In this document: positions 1-7,060 of the stretch, piece by piece
Position numbering within the stretch: position 1 is the stretch's first letter
How the letters are laid out: each line of letters starts with the position of its first letter
Assembly (NCBI GenBank): GCA_002413065.1
Contig: DHWH01000024.1
Location: 8,515 to 36,054, forward strand
Direction of reading: 5' to 3'
Source of the DNA: Patescibacteria group bacterium UBA5187
Lineage (GTDB): Bacteria > Patescibacteriota > Minisyncoccia > Phycocordibacterales > PALSA-1337
Length of the DNA: 27,540 nucleotides
Notes under the pieces: model-generated
Database searches by the model: none
The model's input: only the letters and a program-made list of their open reading frames with translations
Told to the model about the DNA's origin: nothing
Translations under genes and position numbers: made by a program

Positions 1-1
1 C

Positions 2-487
2 ATTCATGCTGTAGATATTCACCCTTTGAGCGGAGAACCTCGCCATGCTGATTTCTACGTCATCGAGAAGGGCAAGAAAGTGGAAGTTTCAGTACCGCTC
101 GTATTCGAAGGTGTTTCTCCTGCAGTAAAGGACAAGGCCGGCATTCTCGTCAAAGTCCGCCGCGAAATCGATATTGAAGCCGCTCCTCGCGATCTCCCGC
201 ACGATATCAAAGTCGACATCTCATCACTTATCGAACTCACGGACGTTATCCTTGCCAAACAGCTTTCTATACCACATAACGTCGAACTCAAGATCGGTGC
301 CGATGAAGTGATCGTTTCTATCGCAGTTGCCAAGGAAGAAGTAGAAGAAGTTCCAGCCGCAATCGACATGTCAGCTATCGAAGTCGAAGCCAAAGGAAAA
401 GAAGTGAAGGAAGGTGAAGAAGGCGCCGCTCCTGCGGGAGATGCAAAGGGCGACTCCAAGAAAGAGAAAGGTGACGCAAAGAAATAA
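2..487 (+). CDS. rplY: 50S ribosomal protein bL25 (CTC form), 5'-truncated by window edge
   Basis: bL25 binds 5S rRNA in the large ribosomal subunit. The frame is open from base 2 (IHAVDIHPLSGEPRHADFY), so the gene begins before the window and the TTG at 26 is not its start. The DIHPLSGEPRHADFY stretch is the typical end of the 5S-binding L25 domain. The following region, from VEVSVPLVFEG to about base 330, is the beta-rich C-terminal TL5/CTC domain. The last ~40 residues form a low-complexity Lys/Glu/Gly/Ala tail, a common variable extension in this family. The gene ends at a TAA followed by a strong hairpin terminator, so it is the last gene of its transcript. Family assignment is firm; the N-terminal half cannot be judged. 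Confidence 0.93.
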   Translation: MHAVDIHPLSGEPRHADFYVIEKGKKVEVSVPLVFEGVSPAVKDKAGILVKVRREIDIEAAPRDLPHDIKVDISSLIELTDVILAKQLSIPHNVELKIGADEVIVSIAVAKEEVEEVPAAIDMSAIEVEAKGKEVKEGEEGAAPAGDAKGDSKKEKGDAKK

Positions 488-507
488 TCCAGTCAGATAT
501 TGATATG

Positions 508-535
508 AGAAAAGCGCCTTCAAAGGCGCTTTTCT
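508..535 (+). terminator. Intrinsic terminator after rplY
   Basis: A 13-bp perfect inverted repeat (AGAAAAGCGCCTT / AAGGCGCTTTTCT) around a two-base centre, with the T-run lying in the 3' arm. It starts 21 bases after the bL25 stop and ends just before the promoter of the next gene. The arm is A-rich on the other side, so it could work in both directions. Confidence 0.85.
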
Positions 536-537
536 GT

Positions 538-543
538 TATAAT
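538..543 (+). promoter_or_regulatory. Consensus -10 box, leaderless promoter of the transglycosylase gene
   Basis: A perfect TATAAT lies 8 bases before the ATG at 552, so transcription should start at or next to the start codon. It begins three bases after the upstream terminator. No convincing -35 box or Shine-Dalgarno sequence is seen. Confidence 0.7.
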
Positions 544-551
544 TGGCAGAC

Positions 552-1889
552 ATGAAAAAACTGCTTTTCAGTTCCATTTTGGCTATTTTCCTTGTTTCTT
601 TACTGCCCGTGATCGCTCAGGCTGACGCTCTTACTCCTCAGCAGAAAGCGGCACTACAGCAGGAGCTCGTACAGGTTGAAGCTGAGCAGAAACAGGCCGC
701 ACTTGATTTAGCTGAAGCTCAAGGGAAAAGCTCGTCTCTTGCGCGCGACATCGCCATTCTTGATGCGAAGATCAAGACCGCACAGCTCAATATCAAGGCA
801 AAAAATCTCTTGATCCAGACACTGGGCAACGATATAAATCAGAAACAAAATCACATCGATACTCTGGAAGTCAGAATCTCAAAGGGCAAGGAAACTCTGG
901 CGGTCATTTTGCGAAAAACAAATGAGGTTGACTCGTACTCTTTGCCCGAAGTGATTTTGTCACAGGCAAGCGTGGCTGATTTTTTCCATGACCTGGATAC
1001 GTTTCAGGCAATTCAGGACAGCCTAAAATCCACCTTCGAGCAATTGCGCACCGATGAAGCTATCACGACTGCTGAAAAAAATACTCTTGGTGCGCGTCGC
1101 AGTGCGGAAGTCGATGCGCGATACACGATTGAGCAGGAAGAAAAAAACATTCAGGCTGACCAGAAACAAAAAGCACAATTGCTGGCTGTAAGCAAAGGCA
1201 ATGAGAAATCCTATTCGTCGCTTTTGGCGCAAAAACAGGCCCGTGCGGGACAGATCAGGGCGGCCTTGTTCCCATTGGCCGGTGGGCAAAAAATCCCCTT
1301 CGGACAGGCGCTCCAGTACGCAAATGCAGCCGGTCAAAAAACAGGCATACGCCCGGCATTCCTTTTGGCGATTCTTACCAACGAATCGGCGCTGGGAGCG
1401 AACGTCGGAAACTGCTACCTCACCAACCAACAGAGCGGGGACGGAGTATTCGTATCGACAGGATTGGCATCTCCGTATGTCATGAAGCCGACCCGCGATG
1501 TGCAGCCGTTCCTGCAGATTACCCATACTCTCGGGTTTGATCCATTGAAGACACTGGTGTCATGCCAGCAAGTTTCGGTCGGCGGCTGGGGCGGAGCCAT
1601 GGGTCCTGCACAGTTCATACCTTCGACGTGGATCCTCATGAAGGATGAGATCGCCTCGCTTCTCGGTATAACAAGCATGCCCAATCCATGGGATCCGGCG
1701 CACGCTTTCATGGCATCGGCCCTGTACCTGAGTAATCTGGGAGCAAACGGCGGATATACCGCTGAACGCAATGCGGCCTGCAAATATTTCTCCGGCAGCG
1801 TCTGCAGCAAATCGAAAGCTATCGCTGGTTACGGCGCCAGGGCTCTCTCTAAAGCATCAGAGATACAGGCGAATATAAATCAGTTGTAG
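552..1889 (+). CDS. Exported coiled-coil protein with C-terminal lytic transglycosylase (MltB-like) domain
   Basis: Predicted to cleave peptidoglycan glycan strands outside the cytoplasmic membrane. The start chosen is ATG 552 (MKKLLFSSILAIF) because a TATAAT sits 8 bases upstream; an in-frame TTG at 543 would overlap that box. Residues 1-25 are a signal peptide ending near AQA-DA. Residues ~28-225 are a long Ala/Gln/Lys/Glu-rich coiled coil resembling the N-terminal part of PcsB/CwlO/EnvC-type hydrolases. Residues ~235-400 form the transglycosylase fold: AILTNESALG contains the likely catalytic Glu, and GGWGGAMGPAQFIPSTW and NPWDPAHAFMASALYL match MltB/SLT_2-type motifs. The last ~45 residues contain two Cys. 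It converges on the RNase J gene with 9 bases between stops; only a weak GATCT-TATTT-AGATC hairpin separates them. Confidence 0.85.
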   Translation: MKKLLFSSILAIFLVSLLPVIAQADALTPQQKAALQQELVQVEAEQKQAALDLAEAQGKSSSLARDIAILDAKIKTAQLNIKAKNLLIQTLGNDINQKQNHIDTLEVRISKGKETLAVILRKTNEVDSYSLPEVILSQASVADFFHDLDTFQAIQDSLKSTFEQLRTDEAITTAEKNTLGARRSAEVDARYTIEQEEKNIQADQKQKAQLLAVSKGNEKSYSSLLAQKQARAGQIRAALFPLAGGQKIPFGQALQYANAAGQKTGIRPAFLLAILTNESALGANVGNCYLTNQQSGDGVFVSTGLASPYVMKPTRDVQPFLQITHTLGFDPLKTLVSCQQVSVGGWGGAMGPAQFIPSTWILMKDEIASLLGITSMPNPWDPAHAFMASALYLSNLGANGGYTAERNAACKYFSGSVCSKSKAIAGYGARALSKASEIQANINQL

Positions 1890-1898
1890 TGATCTTAT

Positions 1899-3932
1899 TT
1901 AGATCGTCAAAATAACAGGAATGACCATCGGTCTCTTGGCTGTCTTCTGAAGGAGGAATTTGCTGACCGCACCCGTGACCGCATCCTTTACGAAATCAAT
2001 ACTGATAGGGTTTTGTCCGCGAGCGGATCTTTCAACAGTATCTTTGATGAGCAGGCGAACTTCATGGAGCAATTCCTGGGACTCTCGCAAATAGATGAAT
2101 CCTCGTGAAATAATGTCAGGTGATTTCTTTAGTTTGCCGGTTGAACCATTGATGATGCCGAAGATGATAAAGATGCCATCCTGTGCGAGCATCTGGCGAT
2201 CGCGGATAACGACTTCCTGAACATCTCCAACGGAGAAACCATCTACGAGAACCAAGCCTGATGGAGCTTTTTCCTTGAGTTTAACTATTTTGGCGCCGGC
2301 ATTCTGGATCTCGATGATCGAACTGTTGTCTGCAATGATCACGTCTTCTTCCTTGAGGCCGTTCGCTTCTTTGGCGACATCGGCATGCACGCGCAACATA
2401 TAATGATATCCGTGCAAAGGCATGAAGAACTTCGGATGGATCTTTCTGTGGATCCAGGCGGTCTCGTCGCGGTTGGCGTGACCTGATGAGTGCACGTCTG
2501 CGATTCGGTAGTGAATGATCTTGGCGCCTTGGCGTGAAAGGTTGTCTTTGAGCTTTTGAACGGAGCGTTCGTTGCCAGGAATGACCGATGACGAAAGCAT
2601 GATGGTGTCGCGCGGAGTAATGCGGATCTTGGCGTGCGTCTTGTTGGACATACGCATCATTGCCGCAAATTCGTCACCTTGAGCGCCTGTGGCGAGTATC
2701 ACGATGCGATCCGGCGGATAATTGTCGATATCATCGGATGCGATGATCGTTTCTTTCTTTGCTTTCATAAGACCGAGGTGTTTGCAGATCTCGATGTTGT
2801 TTTTCATGCTGCGGCCTTCGACGACGACTTTCTTGCCGTATTTCTCTGCGAAGTCGATGATCTTCAGGATGCGCTCGAGAAGGGATGAGAATGTCGCGAT
2901 GATCAGGCGGCCCTGCATGTTCTTGATGATCTCCTCGATGTTTCGATGCACGACTTTTTCTGCGATCGAGAATCCCGGGTTTTCAACGTTGGTCGAGTCT
3001 GCCATGAGCATGAGCACTTTTTCATTTTTGAATGCGCGATCGTATTCGGCTTCTTCTGCAGGTGTAGGTACGCCGTCATCATGGTCGAGTTTCAAGTCTC
3101 CGGTATGCACGATGGAACCGTATGGCGTTTCGACAATGACTCCCATGGCATCAGGAATCGTATGTGTCACCGCAAAAAACTTTATGCGCAGTTTGCCTAC
3201 GGTAATGGTTTCATTTTTCTCGACGACTTTGATGTCGAGCTTTGGAACATGCGGAAATTCCTCCTGACGCTTCGAGATCAATACTGATGTCAAAAGGCGA
3301 GTGTAGAGGGGCGGATTGCCGATGCGAGGCATAATGTATGGAATGCCCCCGATGTGGTCAAGGTGTCCGTGAGTGATGATGACTGCCTTGATGCGGCTCT
3401 GCCTTTCTTCGAGATATTTTGTGTTCGGCAAAATATAATCGATACCAGGGGTATTTTCATCCTTGAATTGGAATCCGATGTCGATAACGATAATGTCCCC
3501 GGCATATTCGATAGCGGTCATGTTACGGCCGATCTCTTCCACTCCGCCCAATGGGATAATACGGATAGAATCCGGTGCCATTGCCGGAATGACATCTTCG
3601 CCTTTTGTGTGAGTCATGGATCGTGGAGGTCCTCCGCGTTTCATCGGGCGTGACTCTTTGCGAATGACGCTCATGCGCGCGCCCGCGACGTGATGTGCGG
3701 CTTCAGGGTGATTGCGGGCACCTTTGCCTAGGACAATGCGGTGATCATTAGGATTGGCGGCTGTAGGCATCTGAGGCTGCGGCGCGGATTTTCCTGGCGT
3801 ACTTTCGGTGCGCAAAGTACGCGTCTGGTTGCCTTGGTATGGTTTGTACGGCTTGTTGTAGGGTTTGGGCTGGAAGCGCGGGCGCGGAGCTTCTCCTTGT
3901 GGCTGCTGATTTGGCTGTGTGTCGTTGTTCAT
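1899..3932 (-). CDS. rnj: Ribonuclease J family protein with long N-terminal extension
   Basis: RNase J is a zinc-dependent 5'-3' exo/endoribonuclease used in mRNA decay and rRNA maturation by bacteria without an RNase E-centred system. At 677 aa it is longer than the usual ~555 aa. The first ~115 residues are a low-complexity head rich in Pro, Gln, Arg and Lys (RPRFQPKPYNKPYKPYQG), probably disordered and RNA- or protein-binding. The metallo-beta-lactamase core starts near IRIIPLGGVEEIGRNM. THGHLDHIGG (~residues 186-195) gives the HxHxDH metal site, and HTIPDAMG and HTGDLK supply further ligands. The beta-CASP part carries VHSSGHANRDE and PLHGYHYMLRVH. The C-terminal domain is present and ends at VIPVILTI. 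It is the last gene of the minus-strand group, 51 bases downstream of the binding-protein gene. Confidence 0.95.
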   Translation of the reverse strand: MNNDTQPNQQPQGEAPRPRFQPKPYNKPYKPYQGNQTRTLRTESTPGKSAPQPQMPTAANPNDHRIVLGKGARNHPEAAHHVAGARMSVIRKESRPMKRGGPPRSMTHTKGEDVIPAMAPDSIRIIPLGGVEEIGRNMTAIEYAGDIIVIDIGFQFKDENTPGIDYILPNTKYLEERQSRIKAVIITHGHLDHIGGIPYIMPRIGNPPLYTRLLTSVLISKRQEEFPHVPKLDIKVVEKNETITVGKLRIKFFAVTHTIPDAMGVIVETPYGSIVHTGDLKLDHDDGVPTPAEEAEYDRAFKNEKVLMLMADSTNVENPGFSIAEKVVHRNIEEIIKNMQGRLIIATFSSLLERILKIIDFAEKYGKKVVVEGRSMKNNIEICKHLGLMKAKKETIIASDDIDNYPPDRIVILATGAQGDEFAAMMRMSNKTHAKIRITPRDTIMLSSSVIPGNERSVQKLKDNLSRQGAKIIHYRIADVHSSGHANRDETAWIHRKIHPKFFMPLHGYHYMLRVHADVAKEANGLKEEDVIIADNSSIIEIQNAGAKIVKLKEKAPSGLVLVDGFSVGDVQEVVIRDRQMLAQDGIFIIFGIINGSTGKLKKSPDIISRGFIYLRESQELLHEVRLLIKDTVERSARGQNPISIDFVKDAVTGAVSKFLLQKTAKRPMVIPVILTI

Positions 3933-3983
3933 AATGGTAGACCTAATTCTTTGTTCGTGAATTATTGTTGTTATTAATTTCTG

Positions 3984-5729
3984 TTAATTTTTTGCATTTG
4001 AAAATATTTTCCACACTTTTTCCGTTATCACATACCAATTTCCTATTGAATTCCATCTGTCTGACGATACTGTGATGTTTCCGAGCTCCGCACCATGGAG
4101 CGCTTTCGGCACGACGTAGATGAAGTCTGGCGAATAAAGGAATATGGCCGGGATATCGGCGGTGATGAGCTTGCTGAGTTCCGTGTATTTTCCCGTGCGG
4201 ACCGCGTCGTTGCTTTCGGAGCGGATCTCATCGAGTAGTTTGTCCGCTTTACTGTTGGCATATAAAGCTATATTGAGACCTGGGGAATTGCGCTGTGATG
4301 AGTGCCAGAATGCATAAACATCGCGATCTTTTCCCACTAATTCTCCAAAAAGCAATGCCTCGTACTTGCGCGTGCGAATGACATTTTGATACAGGTCTCC
4401 CGGCTCGAATACTTTTACGTTAACGTCAGCGCCCAATTTTTTCCAGTCGTTCTTTACCAATTCTGCAGCTTGCTTCAGGTCAGGCGTATCCGCGGTATTT
4501 ATAGTGATCGATAATGAGAGAGAGCTTTTTGTTCCTTTTTTCTGATATATGCCGGATGTCGGATCTTTTTTCCAGCCATTTTTCTCCAGGAGAGTTTGCG
4601 CGCCTGCGATATCCGGATGGCTTGCATCTTGCAGAGTAGCGCCCATTCCAATGGGTAACGGACTGTGTATCGGCGATCCGTAACCGCTCAGAACTTTTTT
4701 GATGATAGCGGTGCGGTCTATCGACATGTCTAATGCTTGTCGGACATTTTTGTCAGCTAAAACCGGATTTTGGGATTGATTGAAAAAGACGCCAAAAATT
4801 CGTGGCAATGGGGCTGACAAGACTGCATATGCTTGTGCGGAATCCGAAGCGAGTTTTGTGGCGGCAGTCGAAGATACGGCAGCCAAACTGTCGATGTTTC
4901 CCGTATCCAGAGCTGACAGGGCTTTTTCTTCATCCGCGAAAAATGTGAATGTGATGGCGCCAAGGTGCGGAGTAGTTCCGTAATATCCTCTCCATGTCGT
5001 CATATGGTATGCGGTAGGGATATTGCCGTTGTCCCGTGCGATCGAACTCACCTTGTACGGTCCTGAGCCGATAGGTTCGCTGTTGTATTTGCTGAAAATA
5101 AATTGGTCGTCGCTTACGCTGTTCCAAATATGCTTTGGAATAATGCCCAATGTCGTATTATTGAGAAAAGGACTGTATGCCTGTTTTAAGATAAATTGAA
5201 TTTGAGTGGCTGAAATGATCTTTACTCCGACGTTCGCCCAATCCGCACGGCGGGGACTTTTCAATGCGGGATCCTGGATTTTTTGTATGGTGAATGCCAC
5301 ATCATCGGTAGTGAGCGGTGATCCGTCCTGGAATGTGAGGGAATTTTTGAGCGTAAATGAATATGTCAGCCCGTCCGCTGAAACGGCGTACTTCTCTGCG
5401 AGGTCCGGCATGAGATCGCCGTCGGAATATTTCATCAGCCCTGAATAAACCAATGCGGACATGTCGCGGTCGACGTCGGTGATTGCTAAAACCGGGTTTA
5501 TCGTTCGGGGCAGTCCGACAAGTCCTTCACGGATATTTCCTCCATTGCCCGGAACTTCGTTAAGGAAATGGCCATTGATCTTTGCCGTCATTATGATCGT
5601 AGTTATGAAAGTCATGATGACAAGTATGCCGAAGACGGCCTTCTCGGTTGCGGAGAACTGCTTGATATAGCCAAGTATGGTAGAACCGCGTTTCAAACGT
5701 AATTCTTTTTGGGGTTGATTGTCGGTCAC
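3984..5729 (-). CDS. Peptide/nickel-type ABC transporter substrate-binding protein (family 5), TM-anchored
   Basis: Extracytoplasmic solute-binding protein of the DppA/OppA family (SBP_bac_5), expected to capture oligopeptides or a similar solute. A short basic cytoplasmic tail is followed by one transmembrane helix (FGILVIMTFITTIIM, ~residues 34-52). No lipobox Cys is seen, so anchoring is by the helix. Family hallmarks include the LVYSGLMKYSDGDLMPDLAEKY region, SFTLKNSLTFQDGSPLTTDDVAFT, the GSGPYKV turn and DVRQALDMSIDRTAI-like KNVRQALDMSIDR. The start is a GTG; an upstream ATG is not available in frame nearby. No permease or ATPase genes lie next to it. It sits 75 bases downstream of secG, which fits co-transcription. 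Confidence 0.88.
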   Translation of the reverse strand: MTDNQPQKELRLKRGSTILGYIKQFSATEKAVFGILVIMTFITTIIMTAKINGHFLNEVPGNGGNIREGLVGLPRTINPVLAITDVDRDMSALVYSGLMKYSDGDLMPDLAEKYAVSADGLTYSFTLKNSLTFQDGSPLTTDDVAFTIQKIQDPALKSPRRADWANVGVKIISATQIQFILKQAYSPFLNNTTLGIIPKHIWNSVSDDQFIFSKYNSEPIGSGPYKVSSIARDNGNIPTAYHMTTWRGYYGTTPHLGAITFTFFADEEKALSALDTGNIDSLAAVSSTAATKLASDSAQAYAVLSAPLPRIFGVFFNQSQNPVLADKNVRQALDMSIDRTAIIKKVLSGYGSPIHSPLPIGMGATLQDASHPDIAGAQTLLEKNGWKKDPTSGIYQKKGTKSSLSLSITINTADTPDLKQAAELVKNDWKKLGADVNVKVFEPGDLYQNVIRTRKYEALLFGELVGKDRDVYAFWHSSQRNSPGLNIALYANSKADKLLDEIRSESNDAVRTGKYTELSKLITADIPAIFLYSPDFIYVVPKALHGAELGNITVSSDRWNSIGNWYVITEKVWKIFSNAKN

Positions 5730-5804
5730 TGTAATAGAAATTTCAGAAGTTCCTAAGGCCTAATGTATCTAACTTTTATTATCGGCTAGTTACTTTTGCA
5801 ACTC

Positions 5805-6044
5805 TTACAAGAAATTGAGTACTGCTGAAATGGCAAAGAGTATTGCGATAATAATAGTGGCATTAAAGAGTCCTTTTTCCATTCCGCGTCTTGTATGAAA
5901 GGCAGAGCTGAAGTTATCGCTGCCGCCGAAAGCACCGCCTACCTGAGCGCCCGTGCGCTGAAGTAAAATGGCGATAACCAAGATAACAGACAGAATAATC
6001 TGGATGTAGGGAAGGAGGGACTGCATTGGTAATAACAGTAGCAT
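5805..6044 (-). CDS. secG: Preprotein translocase subunit SecG
   Basis: SecG is the small auxiliary membrane subunit of the SecYEG translocon. The 79-residue protein has two hydrophobic helices (IQIILSVILVIAILL and ATIIIAILFAISAVL). Between them is the diagnostic cytoplasmic loop LLQRTGAQVGGAFGGSD. The first ATG at 6044 gives the extra residues MLLLLP; the ATG at 6026 (MQSLLPYIQ) gives a more usual N-terminus and is an equally good start, since TAAGAT/TATGCT -10-like sequences lie right at the upstream ATG. It is the second gene of the minus-strand group, 62 bases after the HTH gene. Confidence 0.92.
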   Translation of the reverse strand: MLLLLPMQSLLPYIQIILSVILVIAILLQRTGAQVGGAFGGSDNFSSAFHTRRGMEKGLFNATIIIAILFAISAVLNFL

Positions 6045-6106
6045 ATCTTATTTTAAATGCAAATATTAGAGATCGCGCCCCCAATTTTGGGGCTTATTAG
6101 TCATAT

Positions 6107-6409
6107 TTAATCATAAAAATTATCATTCAGGTCGGCAGGCCATTCTTTGGGTATTTCGTCCGGCGGTTGAACACGATAGGTTCGGAGCATTCTGTTAAAA
6201 AGCCAGTGATAACGCTTTCGCGAATAGATTTTTCTGACCAGTTTCCATTTTTCAAATTTTCTTAAAATGTAATCAGTGGTTGTGCGAGGTATGCCGGCAT
6301 CCCGGGCAATTTTTGAGACGGTGCGTCCCATTTTCTGTTTTTCAAGTGTTTTAAAGACGGCTTTTTCATTTTGGGACATGTTAAGGGCCTCAAGAATGAT
6401 ATGTTTCAT
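6107..6409 (-). CDS. Small winged-helix transcriptional regulator (TrmB/MarR-like HTH)
   Basis: A 100-residue DNA-binding protein. The segment NEKAVFKTLEKQ-MGRTVSKIARDAGIPRTTTDYILRKFEKWKLVRKIYSRKRYHW (~residues 14-68) reads as a winged helix: a short first helix, then helix-turn-helix with recognition helix around PRTTTDYILRKFEKW, and a basic wing. The C-terminal ~30 residues are Pro/Asp-rich and not a known ligand domain. ATG 6379 (MSQNEKAV) is an alternative start. A TATACT (minus strand, 6481-6476) lies upstream, and a 26-bp perfect palindrome at 6493-6518 covers the corresponding -35 region, so autoregulation is likely (inference). Downstream, 6079-6093 holds a G/C hairpin (CCCCAA/TTGGGG) without a T-run before secG. 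Confidence 0.7.
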   Translation of the reverse strand: MKHIILEALNMSQNEKAVFKTLEKQKMGRTVSKIARDAGIPRTTTDYILRKFEKWKLVRKIYSRKRYHWLFNRMLRTYRVQPPDEIPKEWPADLNDNFYD

Positions 6410-6492
6410 ATGGGTGCGGCAAAATTATCCTGATAAATAGCAAGGATTAGAATTGAGAGCGCGGCAGGCACTGCTAGTATACCGTACTTACG

Positions 6493-6518
6493 AATGTGAC
6501 GAAAATTTTCGTCACATT
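6493..6518. promoter_or_regulatory. 26-bp perfect palindrome, putative operator of the HTH gene
   Basis: Each half reads AATGTGACGAAAA and is followed directly by its exact reverse complement, centred between 6505 and 6506. It lies 84 bases upstream of the divergent HTH gene start and ~210 bases upstream of groES. No T-run follows, so it is not a typical terminator. It is not the CIRCE element (TTAGCACTC-N9-GAGTGCTAA). TGTGA/TCACA half-sites are present but their spacing is 12, not the 6 of CRP/FNR sites. Operator function is inferred from symmetry and position. Confidence 0.65.
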
Positions 6519-6543
6519 GCTGAAGTGTAGGGGAGGGATGTGC

Positions 6544-6600
6544 CTGACTCCGGGTGATAACTTGCTTATAATAAAAATCCCACGCAGGTAAGTGCGTGGG
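6544..6600. promoter_or_regulatory. Distal promoter and hairpin between the HTH gene and groES
   Basis: On the plus strand, CTGACT (6544-6549) and TATAAT (6567-6572) are 17 bases apart, predicting a start near 6579. That is the first base of a hairpin, CCCACGCA (6579-6586) / TGCGTGGG (6593-6600), with a GGTAAG loop. Read on the minus strand the same hairpin is followed by ATTTTTATT, a good intrinsic terminator. It may be a structured groESL leader, or the end of a short minus-strand RNA beginning near 6659 (minus-strand TTGACA at 6694-6689, TTGAAT at 6671-6666). Nothing else recognisable fills the 321-base gap 6410-6730. Confidence 0.5.
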
Positions 6601-6695
6601 TGTTTCCGAATTTCTACGATTAAAGCCTGTGCCTAACTGAGAGATTGGCCGCGCTTCTGTAAGTGATTCAACTACTTTTAATATTATCTGTCAAG

Positions 6696-6723
6696 TTGCT
6701 CCTTCTTCATTACTGACTATAAT
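6696..6723 (+). promoter_or_regulatory. Leaderless promoter of groESL
   Basis: TTGCTC (6696-6701), a 16-base spacer and a perfect TATAAT (6718-6723), followed by 7 bases and the groES ATG. The predicted start site coincides with the start codon. No CIRCE element or heat-shock sigma motif is visible. Confidence 0.7.
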
Positions 6724-6730
6724 AGCCAAT

Positions 6731-7036
6731 ATGAAAAACATATCCCATAAAATCAAACCGTTGCAGGACAGGGTCCTTATCAAGGAAGATACCAACAGCA
6801 AGGAAAAGAAAACCTCTTCCGGGATCATCATTCCTATGACTGTTACTGAAGATAAAGGAGGAAAGCGCGGAGAAGTCATCGCTGTCGGCGCAGGTCGTCA
6901 GGAAGATGGCGTGACTGTGCCGGTATCCGTGAAGCCCGGAGACAAAGTGCTCTTTCAATGGGGAGATCTGATTTCAGTTGATGGCGAAGAATATTACATT
7001 GTGAAAGAAAGCGAAATTTTGGCGATTATCAAGTAA
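6731..7036 (+). CDS. groES: Co-chaperonin GroES
   Basis: GroES caps the GroEL cavity during ATP-driven protein folding in the cytoplasm. At 101 aa it has normal length. Hallmarks are IKPLQDRVLIKED at the N-terminus, the mobile loop KKTSSGIIIP that contacts GroEL, RGEVIAVGAGR, and VKPGDKVLFQWGD followed by EEYYIVKESEILAII at the C-terminus. ATG 6731 is chosen because the TATAAT box ends 7 bases upstream. It lies 24 bases ahead of groEL in the usual bicistronic order. Confidence 0.97.
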   Translation: MKNISHKIKPLQDRVLIKEDTNSKEKKTSSGIIIPMTVTEDKGGKRGEVIAVGAGRQEDGVTVPVSVKPGDKVLFQWGDLISVDGEEYYIVKESEILAIIK

Positions 7037-7060
7037 GTATTCATAATTCCAATTCCCCTT

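Noticed and set aside
6493..6518. CIRCE heat-shock operator for groESL
   Set aside because: The sequence does not match TTAGCACTC-N9-GAGTGCTAA and lies on the far side of the intergenic region.
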